Positions 8,562-17,447 of a stretch of DNA of 64,000 nucleotides are shown piece by piece. This stretch comes from Pseudomonas azotoformans (lineage in GTDB: Bacteria; Pseudomonadota; Gammaproteobacteria; Pseudomonadales; Pseudomonadaceae). The stretch is from positions 4,650,001 to 4,714,000 of the forward strand of contig NZ_LT629702.1 in assembly GCF_900103345.1 (NCBI RefSeq). The letters run 5' to 3'. The notes under the pieces were generated by a model. That model was given only the letters and a program-made list of their open reading frames with translations, searched no databases and was not told where the DNA came from. The first letter of the stretch is position 1, and every line of letters starts with the position of its first letter. The position numbers and the translations under genes were made by a program.

Positions 8562-10370
8562 TCAGCCTTCGATTTCAATCAGGATTTCGCCCGGGTTGAC
8601 CCGGTCGCCCTTGGCCACATGAACGGCGGTGACCTTGCCGGCAATCGCGGCCTGCACTTCGGTTTCCATCTTCATGGCTTCGGTAATCAGTACGGCCTGG
8701 CCGGCCTTCACCACATCGCCCTCCTTGACCAGCACATCGACGATATTGCCCGGCATCGCTGTGCTGACATGGCCCGGCGCGGTAGCGTGCTTGCGGTTGC
8801 TGCTGCCGCCGCTGACGAACTCGTTGAGCGGTTCGAACACCACTTCTTCCGGCATGCCGTCGATGGACAGGTAGAAGTGGCGCTTGCCCTCTGCCTTGAC
8901 GCCAACACCGGTGATGTCCACGCGGTAGCTTTCGCCGTGCACGTCGATGACGAACTCGGTCGGGACGCCTTCGCCACCGGCACGCGCCACACCGCCCGCT
9001 TCAGGGATGGGCAGCAGCACTTCCGGCGCCAGGGTGCCGGCGTCGCGTTCTTCGAGGAACTTGCGCCCGATGTCCGGGAACATCGCGTAAGTCAGCACGT
9101 CCTCTTCGGACTTGGCCAACGCGCCGATTTCGCCACGCAGCTTGGTCATTTCCGGCTTGAGCAGGTCGGCCGGGCGCACGTCGATCACTTCTTCGCTGCC
9201 GATGGCCTGGCGCCGCAGTTTCTCGTTCACCGTGCCCGGCGCCTTGCCGTAGCCGCCTTGCAGGTACAGCTTCACTTCGTTGGTGATGGTCTTGTAACGC
9301 TCGCCGGCCAGCACGTTGAAGAACGCCTGGGTGCCGACGATCTGCGAGGTCGGGGTGACCAGCGGCGGGAAGCCAAGGTCTTCACGCACACGCGGGATCT
9401 CGGCCAGCACTTCGCTCATGCGGTTGAGAGCGCCCTGCTCTTTCAACTGGTTGGCCAGGTTCGAAATCATCCCGCCCGGCACCTGGTTGACTTGCACACG
9501 GGTGTCGACCGCGGTGAATTCGCTTTCGAACTGGTGGTATTTCTTGCGCACGGCGTAGAAGTACAGGCCGATCTCTTGCAACAGCTCCAGGCTCAGGCCG
9601 GTGTCGAACTCGCTGCCTTTAAGGGCGGCGACCATCGACTCGGTCCCTGGGTGGCTGGTGCCCCAGGCGAAGCTGGAGATGGCGGTGTCGATATGGTCCG
9701 CACCGTTTTCGATGGCCTTGAGTTGGCACATCGCGGCCAAACCTGCCGTGTCATGGGAGTGGATAAAGATCGGCAGCCTCTGCTCGGCCTTCAGCGCCTT
9801 GACCAGCTCGCCAGTGGCATACGGGGTCAACAGGCCAGCCATGTCCTTGATCGCGATGGAGTCGCAACCCATGGACTCCAACTGCTTGGCCTGGGCCACG
9901 AAGGCTTCGACGGTGTGCACCGGGCTGGTGGTATAGGCGATGGTGCCTTGGGCATGCTTGCCGGCGGCTTTCACCGCTTCGATGGCCACGCGCAGGTTAC
10001 GCACGTCGTTCATGGCGTCGAAAATGCGGAAGACATCGATGCCATTCACAGCCGCCTTGGCCACGAACGCCTTCACCACATCGTCACTGTAGTGACGGTA
10101 GCCCAGCAGGTTCTGGCCGCGCAGCAGCATTTGCAGGCGGGTGTTGGGCAATGCGGCGCGCAGTTTGCGCAGGCGCTCCCACGGATCTTCCTTGAGGAAG
10201 CGTACGCAGGCGTCAAAGGTCGCGCCGCCCCAGACTTCCAGGGACCAGTAGCCGACTTTGTCGAGCTTGTCGCAGATCGGCAGCATGTCGTCGGTGCGCA
10301 TGCGGGTGGCCAGCAACGATTGGTGGGCGTCGCGCAGGATGGTGTCGGTGACAAAGATTTTCTTGGACAT
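8562..10370 (-). CDS. oadA: Pyruvate carboxylase subunit B / oxaloacetate decarboxylase alpha subunit
   Basis: 602 residues. The carboxyltransferase domain starts at once with TDTILRDAHQSLLATRMR and carries the metal site and biotin pocket through about residue 460. A linker leads to the biotinyl domain, with the biotin lysine in EAMKMETE about 35 residues from the end. With the adjacent biotin carboxylase it forms the two-subunit pyruvate carboxylase of pseudomonads, replenishing oxaloacetate in the cytoplasm. No membrane beta/gamma decarboxylase subunits are nearby, which argues for carboxylase rather than sodium-pump decarboxylase. GAGGAAT before the second ATG sets the start. Confidence 0.93.
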   Translation of the reverse strand: MSKKIFVTDTILRDAHQSLLATRMRTDDMLPICDKLDKVGYWSLEVWGGATFDACVRFLKEDPWERLRKLRAALPNTRLQMLLRGQNLLGYRHYSDDVVKAFVAKAAVNGIDVFRIFDAMNDVRNLRVAIEAVKAAGKHAQGTIAYTTSPVHTVEAFVAQAKQLESMGCDSIAIKDMAGLLTPYATGELVKALKAEQRLPIFIHSHDTAGLAAMCQLKAIENGADHIDTAISSFAWGTSHPGTESMVAALKGSEFDTGLSLELLQEIGLYFYAVRKKYHQFESEFTAVDTRVQVNQVPGGMISNLANQLKEQGALNRMSEVLAEIPRVREDLGFPPLVTPTSQIVGTQAFFNVLAGERYKTITNEVKLYLQGGYGKAPGTVNEKLRRQAIGSEEVIDVRPADLLKPEMTKLRGEIGALAKSEEDVLTYAMFPDIGRKFLEERDAGTLAPEVLLPIPEAGGVARAGGEGVPTEFVIDVHGESYRVDITGVGVKAEGKRHFYLSIDGMPEEVVFEPLNEFVSGGSSNRKHATAPGHVSTAMPGNIVDVLVKEGDVVKAGQAVLITEAMKMETEVQAAIAGKVTAVHVAKGDRVNPGEILIEIEG

Positions 10371-10381
10371 TGTTGTATTCC

Positions 10382-11797
10382 TCACAGGCCTGCGTGGGCG
10401 GCGATGGCGGCGGCGATGGCCAGGGCCAGCTCTTCGGGTTTGCGCTTGATCGAGTAGTTGGTCAGCTCAGGGTGGCTTTCCACGAAGCTGGTGTTGAACT
10501 GGCCGCTGCGGAATTCCGGGTTGCGCAGGATTTCCTGGTAGTAGGCGGCAGTGGTCTTCACGCCTTGCAGGCGCATGTCATCCAGGGCACGCAGGCCGCG
10601 GTCCATGGCCTCTTCCCAGGTCAACGCCCACACCACCAGTTTCAGGCACATGGAGTCGTAGAACGGCGGGATGGTGTAGCCGGTGTAGATCGCCGTGTCG
10701 GTACGCACGCCGGGACCACCGGGCGCGTAGTAACGGGTGATCTTGCCGAAGCTGGGCAGGAAGTTGTTTTTCGGGTCTTCGGCGTTGATACGGAACTGCA
10801 ACGCGAAACCACGGTGCTGGATGTCTTCCTGTTTCACCGACAGCGGCAGGCCGGAGGCGATGCGGATCTGTTCCCGGACGATGTCGATCCCGGTGATTTC
10901 TTCGGTGATGGTGTGTTCCACCTGCACCCGGGTGTTCATCTCCATGAAGTACACCTCGCCCTCGGCGAGCAGGAACTCCACGGTACCGGCGTTCTCGTAG
11001 CCCACGGCCTTGGCGGCGCGCACCGACAGGTCGCCGATATAGGCGCGCTGTTCAGGTGTCAATTGCGGGCTCGGGGCGATTTCGATGAGCTTCTGGTTAC
11101 GGCGCTGGATCGAGCAATCGCGCTCGAACAGGTGCACCACGTTGCCGAAGCTGTCACCGAGGATCTGCGCCTCGATGTGCTTGGGATTGACGATGCATTT
11201 TTCCAGGAACACTTCCGCCGAACCGAAGGCCTTGGTGGCTTCGGAGATCACACGGGGGAAGGCTTGTTCAAGTTCTTCGCGGCTGTTGCAGCGACGGATA
11301 CCACGACCACCACCACCGGACGTGGCCTTGAGCATCACCGGGTAACCAATGCGGTCGCCTTCGGTGAGTGCCTCGTGGATATCCGCGACGTTGCCTTCGG
11401 TGCCCGGCGTGACCGGCACACCGGCCTTGATCATGCTGCGGCGCGCTTCGGTCTTGTCACCCATGCGGCGAATCACTTCAGCCGATGGCCCAATGAATTT
11501 GATGCCGCGTTCGGCGCAGATGTCTGCCAGTTCGGCATTTTCCGACAGGAAGCCGTAGCCGGGGTGCAGCGCATCGCAGCCGGTTTCCACCGCCAGGTTC
11601 ACCAGCTTGCGCGGGTTCAGGTAGCCGGCCAGGGGCTCGGCACCAATGCTGTGGGCTTCGTCGGCACGCTTGACGTGCAACGCGTGGCGGTCGGCGTCGG
11701 AGTAGACCGCGACCGAGCGAATGCCCATCTCGGCGCAGGCACGCACGATTCGTACGGCAATTTCACCACGGTTGGCGATCAGGATCTTTTTTATCAC
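10382..11797 (-). CDS. pycA: Pyruvate carboxylase subunit A (biotin carboxylase)
   Basis: 471 residues, with the AccC-like order: biotin-carboxylase N domain (KKILIANRGEIAVRIVRA), ATP-grasp domain with the glycine-rich loop KATSGGGGRGIRR at about 157-169, and the catalytic MEMNTRVQVEHTITE. It carboxylates biotin on the OadA subunit using bicarbonate and ATP. It lies 11 bases upstream of oadA in one operon and is divergent from the LysR gene. Acetyl-CoA carboxylase AccC is close in sequence, but pairing with oadA fixes the role. Confidence 0.93.
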   Translation of the reverse strand: MIKKILIANRGEIAVRIVRACAEMGIRSVAVYSDADRHALHVKRADEAHSIGAEPLAGYLNPRKLVNLAVETGCDALHPGYGFLSENAELADICAERGIKFIGPSAEVIRRMGDKTEARRSMIKAGVPVTPGTEGNVADIHEALTEGDRIGYPVMLKATSGGGGRGIRRCNSREELEQAFPRVISEATKAFGSAEVFLEKCIVNPKHIEAQILGDSFGNVVHLFERDCSIQRRNQKLIEIAPSPQLTPEQRAYIGDLSVRAAKAVGYENAGTVEFLLAEGEVYFMEMNTRVQVEHTITEEITGIDIVREQIRIASGLPLSVKQEDIQHRGFALQFRINAEDPKNNFLPSFGKITRYYAPGGPGVRTDTAIYTGYTIPPFYDSMCLKLVVWALTWEEAMDRGLRALDDMRLQGVKTTAAYYQEILRNPEFRSGQFNTSFVESHPELTNYSIKRKPEELALAIAAAIAAHAGL

Positions 11798-11992
11798 TTG
11801 GAAATTCCCTTGAGCCGATTGCTGCGTTCTTCGACCCGCTGGAGCCGGGTCGGCGCGTGACCAAATGTTTCATGACAGTCGCGAGACACACACTAAGCCT
11901 GCCAAGGGATTAACAAAAATCAATAATTATTGGGCTGGGCATAAGTAAAGACTTATAGTTGCCCGAACAGCCGGTGGCGAGAGAATTAGAAA

Positions 11993-12967
11993 ATGCGTAA
12001 GTCATTGATGCGACTGACATTGCGTCAATTGCAGATCTTCCATGAGGTGTGCGATTTACGCTCCTACAGCCGTGCGGCCGAGGAAATGTCCCTCACGCAA
12101 CCAGCCGTCAGCCTGCAAATCCGTCAACTGGAAGAGCTGATCGGCCAGCCGCTATTCGATTACGTTGGCAAAAAGCTCTACATGACCGAGGCTGCCGAAG
12201 CCCTGCAGCGCGCCAGTCGCGACATCTTCGGGCGCCTGGAAAACCTCGATATGCAGCTCTCGGACATGCAGGGTTCGTTGCAGGGCCAGCTGAAACTGGC
12301 GATTGAATCCAGCGCCAAGTACTTCGTGCCGCATCTGTTTGCCGCCTTCAAGCGCCAGCATCCGGAAGTGCAGTTGCAGTTGACGGTGGTGAACCGCGCC
12401 CAGGTGATTCGCCGGCTTTCGGACAACCGCGACGACCTGGTGATCATGTCCATGGTGCCCCAGGACATGGGCCTGGAATTCCTGCCGTTCCTCAACAACC
12501 CGATTGTCGCCGTGGCGCCTCCCGACCATCCCTTGAGCCTGCAAGGCCCGCTGCGCCTGCAGGACCTGGAGCCCTACACGCTGCTGCTGCGCGAACCGGG
12601 TTCCGGCACGCGACTGGCCTGCGAGGAGTACTTCAAGGAAAAACGCGTGCACTTCACCCAGACGGTGGAAGTGGCCTCGGCCGAGGCGCAGCGTGAGTGT
12701 GTCTGTGCAGGATTGGGCGTTGCCCTGCTGACGCGCCACGCGGTCAACATGGAGCTGGCCACCGGCGGGCTCAAGGAGCTGCCGGTGGAAGAACTGCCGC
12801 TGTATCGCAGTTGGTGCCTGGTGCAGGCCAAGGCCAAGCGCCTGTCACCGGTGGCCCATGCGTTCCTGGGCTTTATCCGCAGCGAACGGGTGCAGATCAG
12901 CGTGTTGGCTGAGCGCTTCGCTGGGCAGCCGCGGGTGCCTGCCAGTGGAGTTCCGGGTAGTCACTGA
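11993..12967 (+). CDS. pycR: LysR-family regulator of pyruvate carboxylase (PycR-like)
   Basis: 324 residues. The N-terminal winged helix-turn-helix (LRQLQIFHEVCDLRSYSRAA, then TQPAVSLQIRQLE) is followed by a LysR substrate-binding domain from about residue 95. It is divergent from pycA-oadA, the arrangement of PA5437 (pycR) in P. aeruginosa, so it likely activates that operon. The intergenic space is 195 bases and AT-rich near its LysR end. A second ATG five codons in is an alternative start. The last 70 bases overlap the small gene on the other strand. Confidence 0.87.
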   Translation: MRKSLMRLTLRQLQIFHEVCDLRSYSRAAEEMSLTQPAVSLQIRQLEELIGQPLFDYVGKKLYMTEAAEALQRASRDIFGRLENLDMQLSDMQGSLQGQLKLAIESSAKYFVPHLFAAFKRQHPEVQLQLTVVNRAQVIRRLSDNRDDLVIMSMVPQDMGLEFLPFLNNPIVAVAPPDHPLSLQGPLRLQDLEPYTLLLREPGSGTRLACEEYFKEKRVHFTQTVEVASAEAQRECVCAGLGVALLTRHAVNMELATGGLKELPVEELPLYRSWCLVQAKAKRLSPVAHAFLGFIRSERVQISVLAERFAGQPRVPASGVPGSH

Positions 12968-13094
12968 TGCTCTGGAGCAACTGGCGCTCCTCACAACGGT
13001 CTTCGATTGCGCGACGGAACGCCATGCGGCGTTGGTCTTCCTGCTGACGACGGGTTTTGACGGAGCTGTTGCTGTCTTCGTAAGTCCGGGCCAT
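12897..13094 (-). CDS. Small PA3496-family putative envelope integrity protein
   Basis: 65 residues, rich in charge: MARTYEDSN, then SVKTRRQQEDQRRMAFRRA, IEDRCEERQLL and YPELHW. This is the pattern I recall for the PA3496 family of short Pseudomonas proteins, whose function is not settled. No signal peptide is visible. The 3' end overlaps the 3' end of the LysR gene by 71 bases in convergent orientation, so the last 20 codons are constrained by both genes. Confidence 0.65.
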   Translation of the reverse strand: MARTYEDSNSSVKTRRQQEDQRRMAFRRAIEDRCEERQLLQSISDYPELHWQAPAAAQRSAQPTR

Positions 13095-13192
13095 TTGGAG
13101 TCTCCCAATGCGAGTACGGGGAGTTCAGGATGGCCCTGGGCGATGACGCAGCGATGACAGCCTGATGAAGATTCTGGGTTCGCAGGAGATCC

Positions 13193-13289
13193 AAATGTGG
13201 GAGGGGGCTTGCCCCCGATTGCGGTGTATCAGTCACCAGATTTACTGACTGACCCACTGCTATCGGGGGCAAGCCCCCTCCCACATTTT
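13193..13289. repeat. REPIN (paired inverted REP sequences)
   Basis: Inverted arms AAATGTGGGAGGGGGCTTGC and its complement bracket about 45 bases. Each arm itself folds on GGGGGCTTGCCCCC. It sits between the convergent small-protein gene and the end of the RpiR gene. Confidence 0.85.
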
Positions 13290-13298
13290 GACCTCAGG

Positions 13299-14165
13299 TC
13301 AATCGTCGAGGGCTTTGACGGATTTCGGTGACAGGCGAAGGCTGCGCAGACTGCGCTTCACGCTCTTGAGGTGGTTGACCAGGCTCGGCCCACGCGCCAT
13401 GGCCACGCCCATCGCCAGTACATCGATCACCACCAGGTGGGCGATACGCGAGGTCAGCGGGGTATAGATCTCGGTGTCTTCATGCACATCGATCGCCAGG
13501 TTGACCGTGGACAGTTCCGCCAACGGCGTCTGGCTCGGGCACAGGGTGATCAGCGATGCACCGCTTTCACGCACCAGGTTGGCGGTGATCAGCAGGTCTT
13601 TGGAGCGACCCGACTGGGAAATGCAGATGGCCACGTCCGTAGGCTTCAAGGTCACCGCCGACATGGCCTGCATGTGCGGGTCACTGTAAGCCGCGGCGGT
13701 GAGCAGCAAGCGGAAGAACTTGTGCTGGGCATCGGCTGCCACTGCACCTGAAGCACCGAAGCCATAGAACTCCACGCGCTGAGCCTGGGACATGGCCGTC
13801 ACGGCCTTTTGCAACTCCACCGGGTCGAGTTTCTCGCGCACTTCCATGAGCGTGTGCAAGGTGGTGTCGAAGATTTTCAGGCTGTAATCGGCGACAGAAT
13901 CGTCTTCATGGATTGCGAATTGGCCGAAGCTGGCGCCAGCGGCCAGGCTTTGCGCCAGCTTGAGCTTCAAGTCCTGGAACCCGGAGCAACCGATGGCGCG
14001 GCAGAAACGCACGATGGTCGGTTCGCTGATGCCCACGCTGTGGGCCAGGTCGGCCATGGAACTGTGCATCACAGCCGCAGGGTCAAGCAGCACGTGATCG
14101 GCAACCTTGAGCTCCGATTTGCGTAACAGGTGGCGCGACTGGGCGATATGTTGCAACAGGTTCAA
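13299..14165 (-). CDS. RpiR-family transcriptional regulator (HexR-like)
   Basis: 288 residues. The N-terminal RpiR helix-turn-helix (ADLAHSVGISEPTIVRFCRAIG) covers about 1-77. A SIS sugar-phosphate-binding domain covers about 125-265, with FYGFGASGAVAADAQ and ISQSGRSKD. HexR of pseudomonads senses KDPG and represses glucose catabolism, and this protein closely resembles it. No zwf/pgl/eda genes adjoin it here; it lies beside pycR as does the HexR paralogue PA5438, so I do not assign hexR. A palindrome upstream suggests autoregulation. Confidence 0.85.
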   Translation of the reverse strand: MNLLQHIAQSRHLLRKSELKVADHVLLDPAAVMHSSMADLAHSVGISEPTIVRFCRAIGCSGFQDLKLKLAQSLAAGASFGQFAIHEDDSVADYSLKIFDTTLHTLMEVREKLDPVELQKAVTAMSQAQRVEFYGFGASGAVAADAQHKFFRLLLTAAAYSDPHMQAMSAVTLKPTDVAICISQSGRSKDLLITANLVRESGASLITLCPSQTPLAELSTVNLAIDVHEDTEIYTPLTSRIAHLVVIDVLAMGVAMARGPSLVNHLKSVKRSLRSLRLSPKSVKALDD

Positions 14166-14209
14166 AGGGCAGGACTCTTGTTATGGGCAGGGCCAGGGAT
14201 GTAGCAAGC

Positions 14210-14226
14210 TTGTAGTTATACTACAA
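14210..14226. promoter_or_regulatory. RpiR/HexR-type operator
   Basis: TTGTAGT and ACTACAA arms flank TAT. This matches the TGTA-AT-rich-TACA operator style of HexR-like RpiR proteins and lies 45 bases upstream of the RpiR gene start. Autoregulation is inferred. Confidence 0.6.
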
Positions 14227-14326
14227 GAATTGCCGTTTTGCCCGTCCGACGCATCACTAAATCGCCCTGCTCCCCTTTGAATCTAAGGGCAGCCGCGTTG
14301 TAGCCACAGGGACGTCCCTGGCGTCG

Positions 14327-17200
14327 TTAAGGAAATTCTGCATTTTTCCGTAACAAATCTGCCAACCCATCAGCCTGCATCGGCCGACTGATCAGATAGC
14401 CCTGCACTTCGTCACAACGCTCACCCCGCAGGAAATCCAGCTGTTGCTGATCTTCCACACCCTCCGCCACCACCTTCAGCGCCAGCCCGTGGGCCATGGC
14501 GATGATTGCCCGAGTGATGGCCGCGTCTTCGCGCCCCTGACCCAGGCCGCGGATGAAGGTCTGGTCGATCTTCACGTAGTCCACGGGAATGCGCTTGAGG
14601 TAGCTGAGGGACGAATAACCGGTGCCGAAATCGTCGATCGCCAGCTTCACCCCCAGGTCCCGCAGTTGCTGGAAGGTGGCGATGATGTGTTCGACGCTGT
14701 CGAGCAATTGGCTTTCGGTCAGCTCCAGCTCCAGGTATTGCGGGTCCAGGCCGGTTTCTTCGAGCACCTGGCGTACCAGGCTGACCAACTTGCCCTGGCG
14801 CAGTTGGTGTACCGAGAGGTTCACCGATACCCGGATCGGCGCCAACCCCTGGCGCTGCCACTCGCAGGCTTGCCAGCAGGCCTCGCGCAGCACGAATTCA
14901 CCCAGCGGCACGATCAGGCCGGTCTCTTCGGCCAGGCCGATGAAATCCCCCGGCGGCACCATGCCCCACTGCGGGTGCTCCCAACGGATCAGCGCCTCGG
15001 CCGCATTCAGCTTGCCGCTGGCCAGGCACAGCTTCGGTTGGTAGAACACCGTGAGCTGACGCTCTTCGATGGCCTTGCGCAGGTGGTTTTCCAGCTGCAA
15101 GCGCTCCAGGGTGCTGGCTTGCAGGCTGTCGGTGTAGAACTGGAAATTATTGCCGCCCAGGTGTTTGGCGTGCTGCATGGCCATGTTCGATTGACTGACC
15201 AATGCGGAAATTTCCCGCGCGTTGTCCGGCAGCAGACTGACCCCCATCGAAGCACTGAACACCAACTCATGCCCCTCCACCGTCACCGGCACCCGCAATT
15301 TGGCCAGCAGCCGCGTGGCGACCCGCGCCAGACTCGACAGGTTGCCATAGGCGTCGAACAACACGGCAAACTCATCGCCGGACAGGCGCGCAATGGTGTC
15401 GGCCTCGGGCAAGGCATTGATCAGGCGTCGCGCCATTTTTTGCAGCAACTGGTCGGCCACTTCATGGCCCAGGCTGTCATTCAACAGCTTGAAGCGGTCG
15501 AGGTTGATGTGCAGCAGCGCCAGGCTGCGCCCACCCTGGCGTACACGCTGGTGAGCCTCGCGCAACCTTTCGCGGAACAGCGAGCGGTTGGCCAGGCCGG
15601 TCAGTTCGTCGTAGTGAGTGAGGTAACGCATACGCTCTTCCGACTCACGCCGCGCGGAAAGATCGGCGAAGAAGCCCACGATATGGCTGACTTTTCCTCG
15701 GATATCACGCACAACGTTCAATTGCAGCCACTGCGGGTAAAGCTCGCCGTTCTTGCGTGTTTCCACTAATTCACCCTGCCACGTACCGTGGCTGAGCAAC
15801 GCCTGGCGGATCACCGGGAAATGGCGGCGAGCGTCACGGCTGCTGGGCAGTTCCACCACGTTGCGGCCAATCATGTCGTCGGTTTCGAACCCCGTGACAC
15901 GGCTGAAGGCTTGGTTGACGGCGATCAGCTTGTAGTCCGGATCAAGGATCACAATGCCTTCGCTGGCGGCTTCAAATACGGTCGAGGCCAAACGCTGCTG
16001 TTCCTCCAGGGCCTTGCCGGCGCTGATATCGCGGCGCGTCCCGAGCATGCGCGTGACCCGGCCACTGGGCGCACGTTCCACGGCGCGGCCACGGTCTTCG
16101 ATCCACACCCAGTGCCCATCGCCATGGCGCACGCGGTATTCCACCTGGTAGTCCTCGCTGCGCCCCTTGAGGTGTTCCACCAGGGCACGCTTGAGCAGCG
16201 GCAGGTCTTCGGGGTGCAGGCGCGGCTTGAGGTGGCTGAGCATTGCCGTGACGTACTCTGGCTCCAGGCCGAACAGTTCCTTGAGCTGGGTGTGATGGAC
16301 CTCATCGGTTTGCAGGTTCCAGTCCCACAGGCCCAGTTCACTGGCTTGCAGGGCCATGGCCAGGCGCGCTTCGCTTTTATTCAGGGCCAGGCTGGCGGCG
16401 TCCAGTTCCTGGCTGCGTTGTGCTACGCGGTCTTGCAGGCCGATCTGGGCGTCACGCAGCTCCTGCTCGGCCTGACGGCGCTGCTCGACTTCGCGCACCA
16501 GTTCCTGATTGAGTTGCTCGCTGCGCTGCTGCGCCTGTTGCAGGTGCTCGATCAGCGCCTGGTTCTGGAAGCGGCGCAGCAGCCCACGCTGGATCAGGCG
16601 ATTGACCTGCCACGCCACCAGACTCAAGGACGCCAGCAGGATCAGGCCAAGTACACCCCAACCGCGCTGCTGCGGGTCGCCACTCCAGAACAGGTAGAGG
16701 ATGGACGGCACCAGGCACGGCAAGGCAAAGGACAGGAACGCCGGCAGGCTCACGGCGTACGCCACGCTGGCCGACAAGGTCGCCGCGCCGATCAGGCCGA
16801 ACACCCAGGCCTGTTGCATGAAGCTGTCCACCGGCACCAGGGCGATGGCGGCCGTTGCCAGCGTCAGGCCACTGACCGCCGAGCCGAGCAGGAACATGCG
16901 TTGCCACACCGGCTGGGCCTGGCGGCTGGGCATCGCCGAGTCAAACGCGGCCACCTGGATCACGCGCATCGCCACCAGGGCCAGCAGCCAGACCAACCAG
17001 ACGCTGTCCAACAGGTATTGCTGGGGGTTCCACAGTAGCCAGGCGCACACCAGGCCATTGACCAACATCAACAGGGTCGGCAGCAGCGAGCCTTGATACA
17101 GCAGGCGTGTGCGCTCGACCGCCATCTCCGTGGCGTAGTGTTTACGGATAACCTGCGCGGGAGCCGCCGAGGGGCCAAGCAGGTCGGTGCTGAGGGTCAT
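14327..17200 (-). CDS. Membrane-bound PAS-GGDEF-EAL cyclic-di-GMP enzyme
   Basis: 957 residues from the ATG chosen here (MTLSTDLLG); upstream codons in frame overlap the uvrD promoter and look non-coding. About seven hydrophobic helices lie at 30-210, a coiled coil at about 215-285, and two PAS domains at about 285-530. The GGDEF domain carries RLSGDEFAVLFD. The EAL domain carries AAEALIRWEHP, ELTESQLL, the DDFGTGYSSLSYLKR loop and DYVKIDQTFI. Both catalytic signatures are intact, so it could make or degrade c-di-GMP; phosphodiesterase activity is the safer guess. It is divergent from uvrD, as PA5442 is in P. aeruginosa. Confidence 0.88.
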   Translation of the reverse strand: MTLSTDLLGPSAAPAQVIRKHYATEMAVERTRLLYQGSLLPTLLMLVNGLVCAWLLWNPQQYLLDSVWLVWLLALVAMRVIQVAAFDSAMPSRQAQPVWQRMFLLGSAVSGLTLATAAIALVPVDSFMQQAWVFGLIGAATLSASVAYAVSLPAFLSFALPCLVPSILYLFWSGDPQQRGWGVLGLILLASLSLVAWQVNRLIQRGLLRRFQNQALIEHLQQAQQRSEQLNQELVREVEQRRQAEQELRDAQIGLQDRVAQRSQELDAASLALNKSEARLAMALQASELGLWDWNLQTDEVHHTQLKELFGLEPEYVTAMLSHLKPRLHPEDLPLLKRALVEHLKGRSEDYQVEYRVRHGDGHWVWIEDRGRAVERAPSGRVTRMLGTRRDISAGKALEEQQRLASTVFEAASEGIVILDPDYKLIAVNQAFSRVTGFETDDMIGRNVVELPSSRDARRHFPVIRQALLSHGTWQGELVETRKNGELYPQWLQLNVVRDIRGKVSHIVGFFADLSARRESEERMRYLTHYDELTGLANRSLFRERLREAHQRVRQGGRSLALLHINLDRFKLLNDSLGHEVADQLLQKMARRLINALPEADTIARLSGDEFAVLFDAYGNLSSLARVATRLLAKLRVPVTVEGHELVFSASMGVSLLPDNAREISALVSQSNMAMQHAKHLGGNNFQFYTDSLQASTLERLQLENHLRKAIEERQLTVFYQPKLCLASGKLNAAEALIRWEHPQWGMVPPGDFIGLAEETGLIVPLGEFVLREACWQACEWQRQGLAPIRVSVNLSVHQLRQGKLVSLVRQVLEETGLDPQYLELELTESQLLDSVEHIIATFQQLRDLGVKLAIDDFGTGYSSLSYLKRIPVDYVKIDQTFIRGLGQGREDAAITRAIIAMAHGLALKVVAEGVEDQQQLDFLRGERCDEVQGYLISRPMQADGLADLLRKNAEFP

Positions 17201-17447
17201 AGGCAGTGTTCTTATAATGGTGAGCCCGAAACGTCGACGGAGCATACACAAGCAAGCGCTTGGGCCAAACTGCTCCATGTCATAAAAACCGCACGGTCGT
17301 GCAGCGCAAACTTCCGGGCCAGACGGCTTGAGCGAGACGCTGCGCGGGCTGCGGCCATCGACCGACCGGTCATCACCCCGAAGGTTTTCCGTCGACCACC
17401 CGGCATTGGCATTTGCCCCACTTCCCCGGGGGCCATAGAATGCGCCG

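Noticed and set aside
8562..10370. Sodium-pumping oxaloacetate decarboxylase
   Set aside because: No beta or gamma membrane subunit genes are nearby, and the partner is a biotin carboxylase.
8619..10457. 612-codon open frame antisense to oadA
   Set aside because: The opposite strand carries complete carboxyltransferase and biotinyl motifs; the antisense product matches nothing known to me.
13193..13289. CRISPR-like or transposon-end interpretation of the palindromes
   Set aside because: They are isolated inverted REP pairs of the same types seen at several intergenic sites, with no spacer array and no transposase.
13299..14165. Naming the RpiR gene hexR
   Set aside because: No zwf-pgl-eda neighbours; the position next to pycR fits the HexR paralogue, so only family level is supported.
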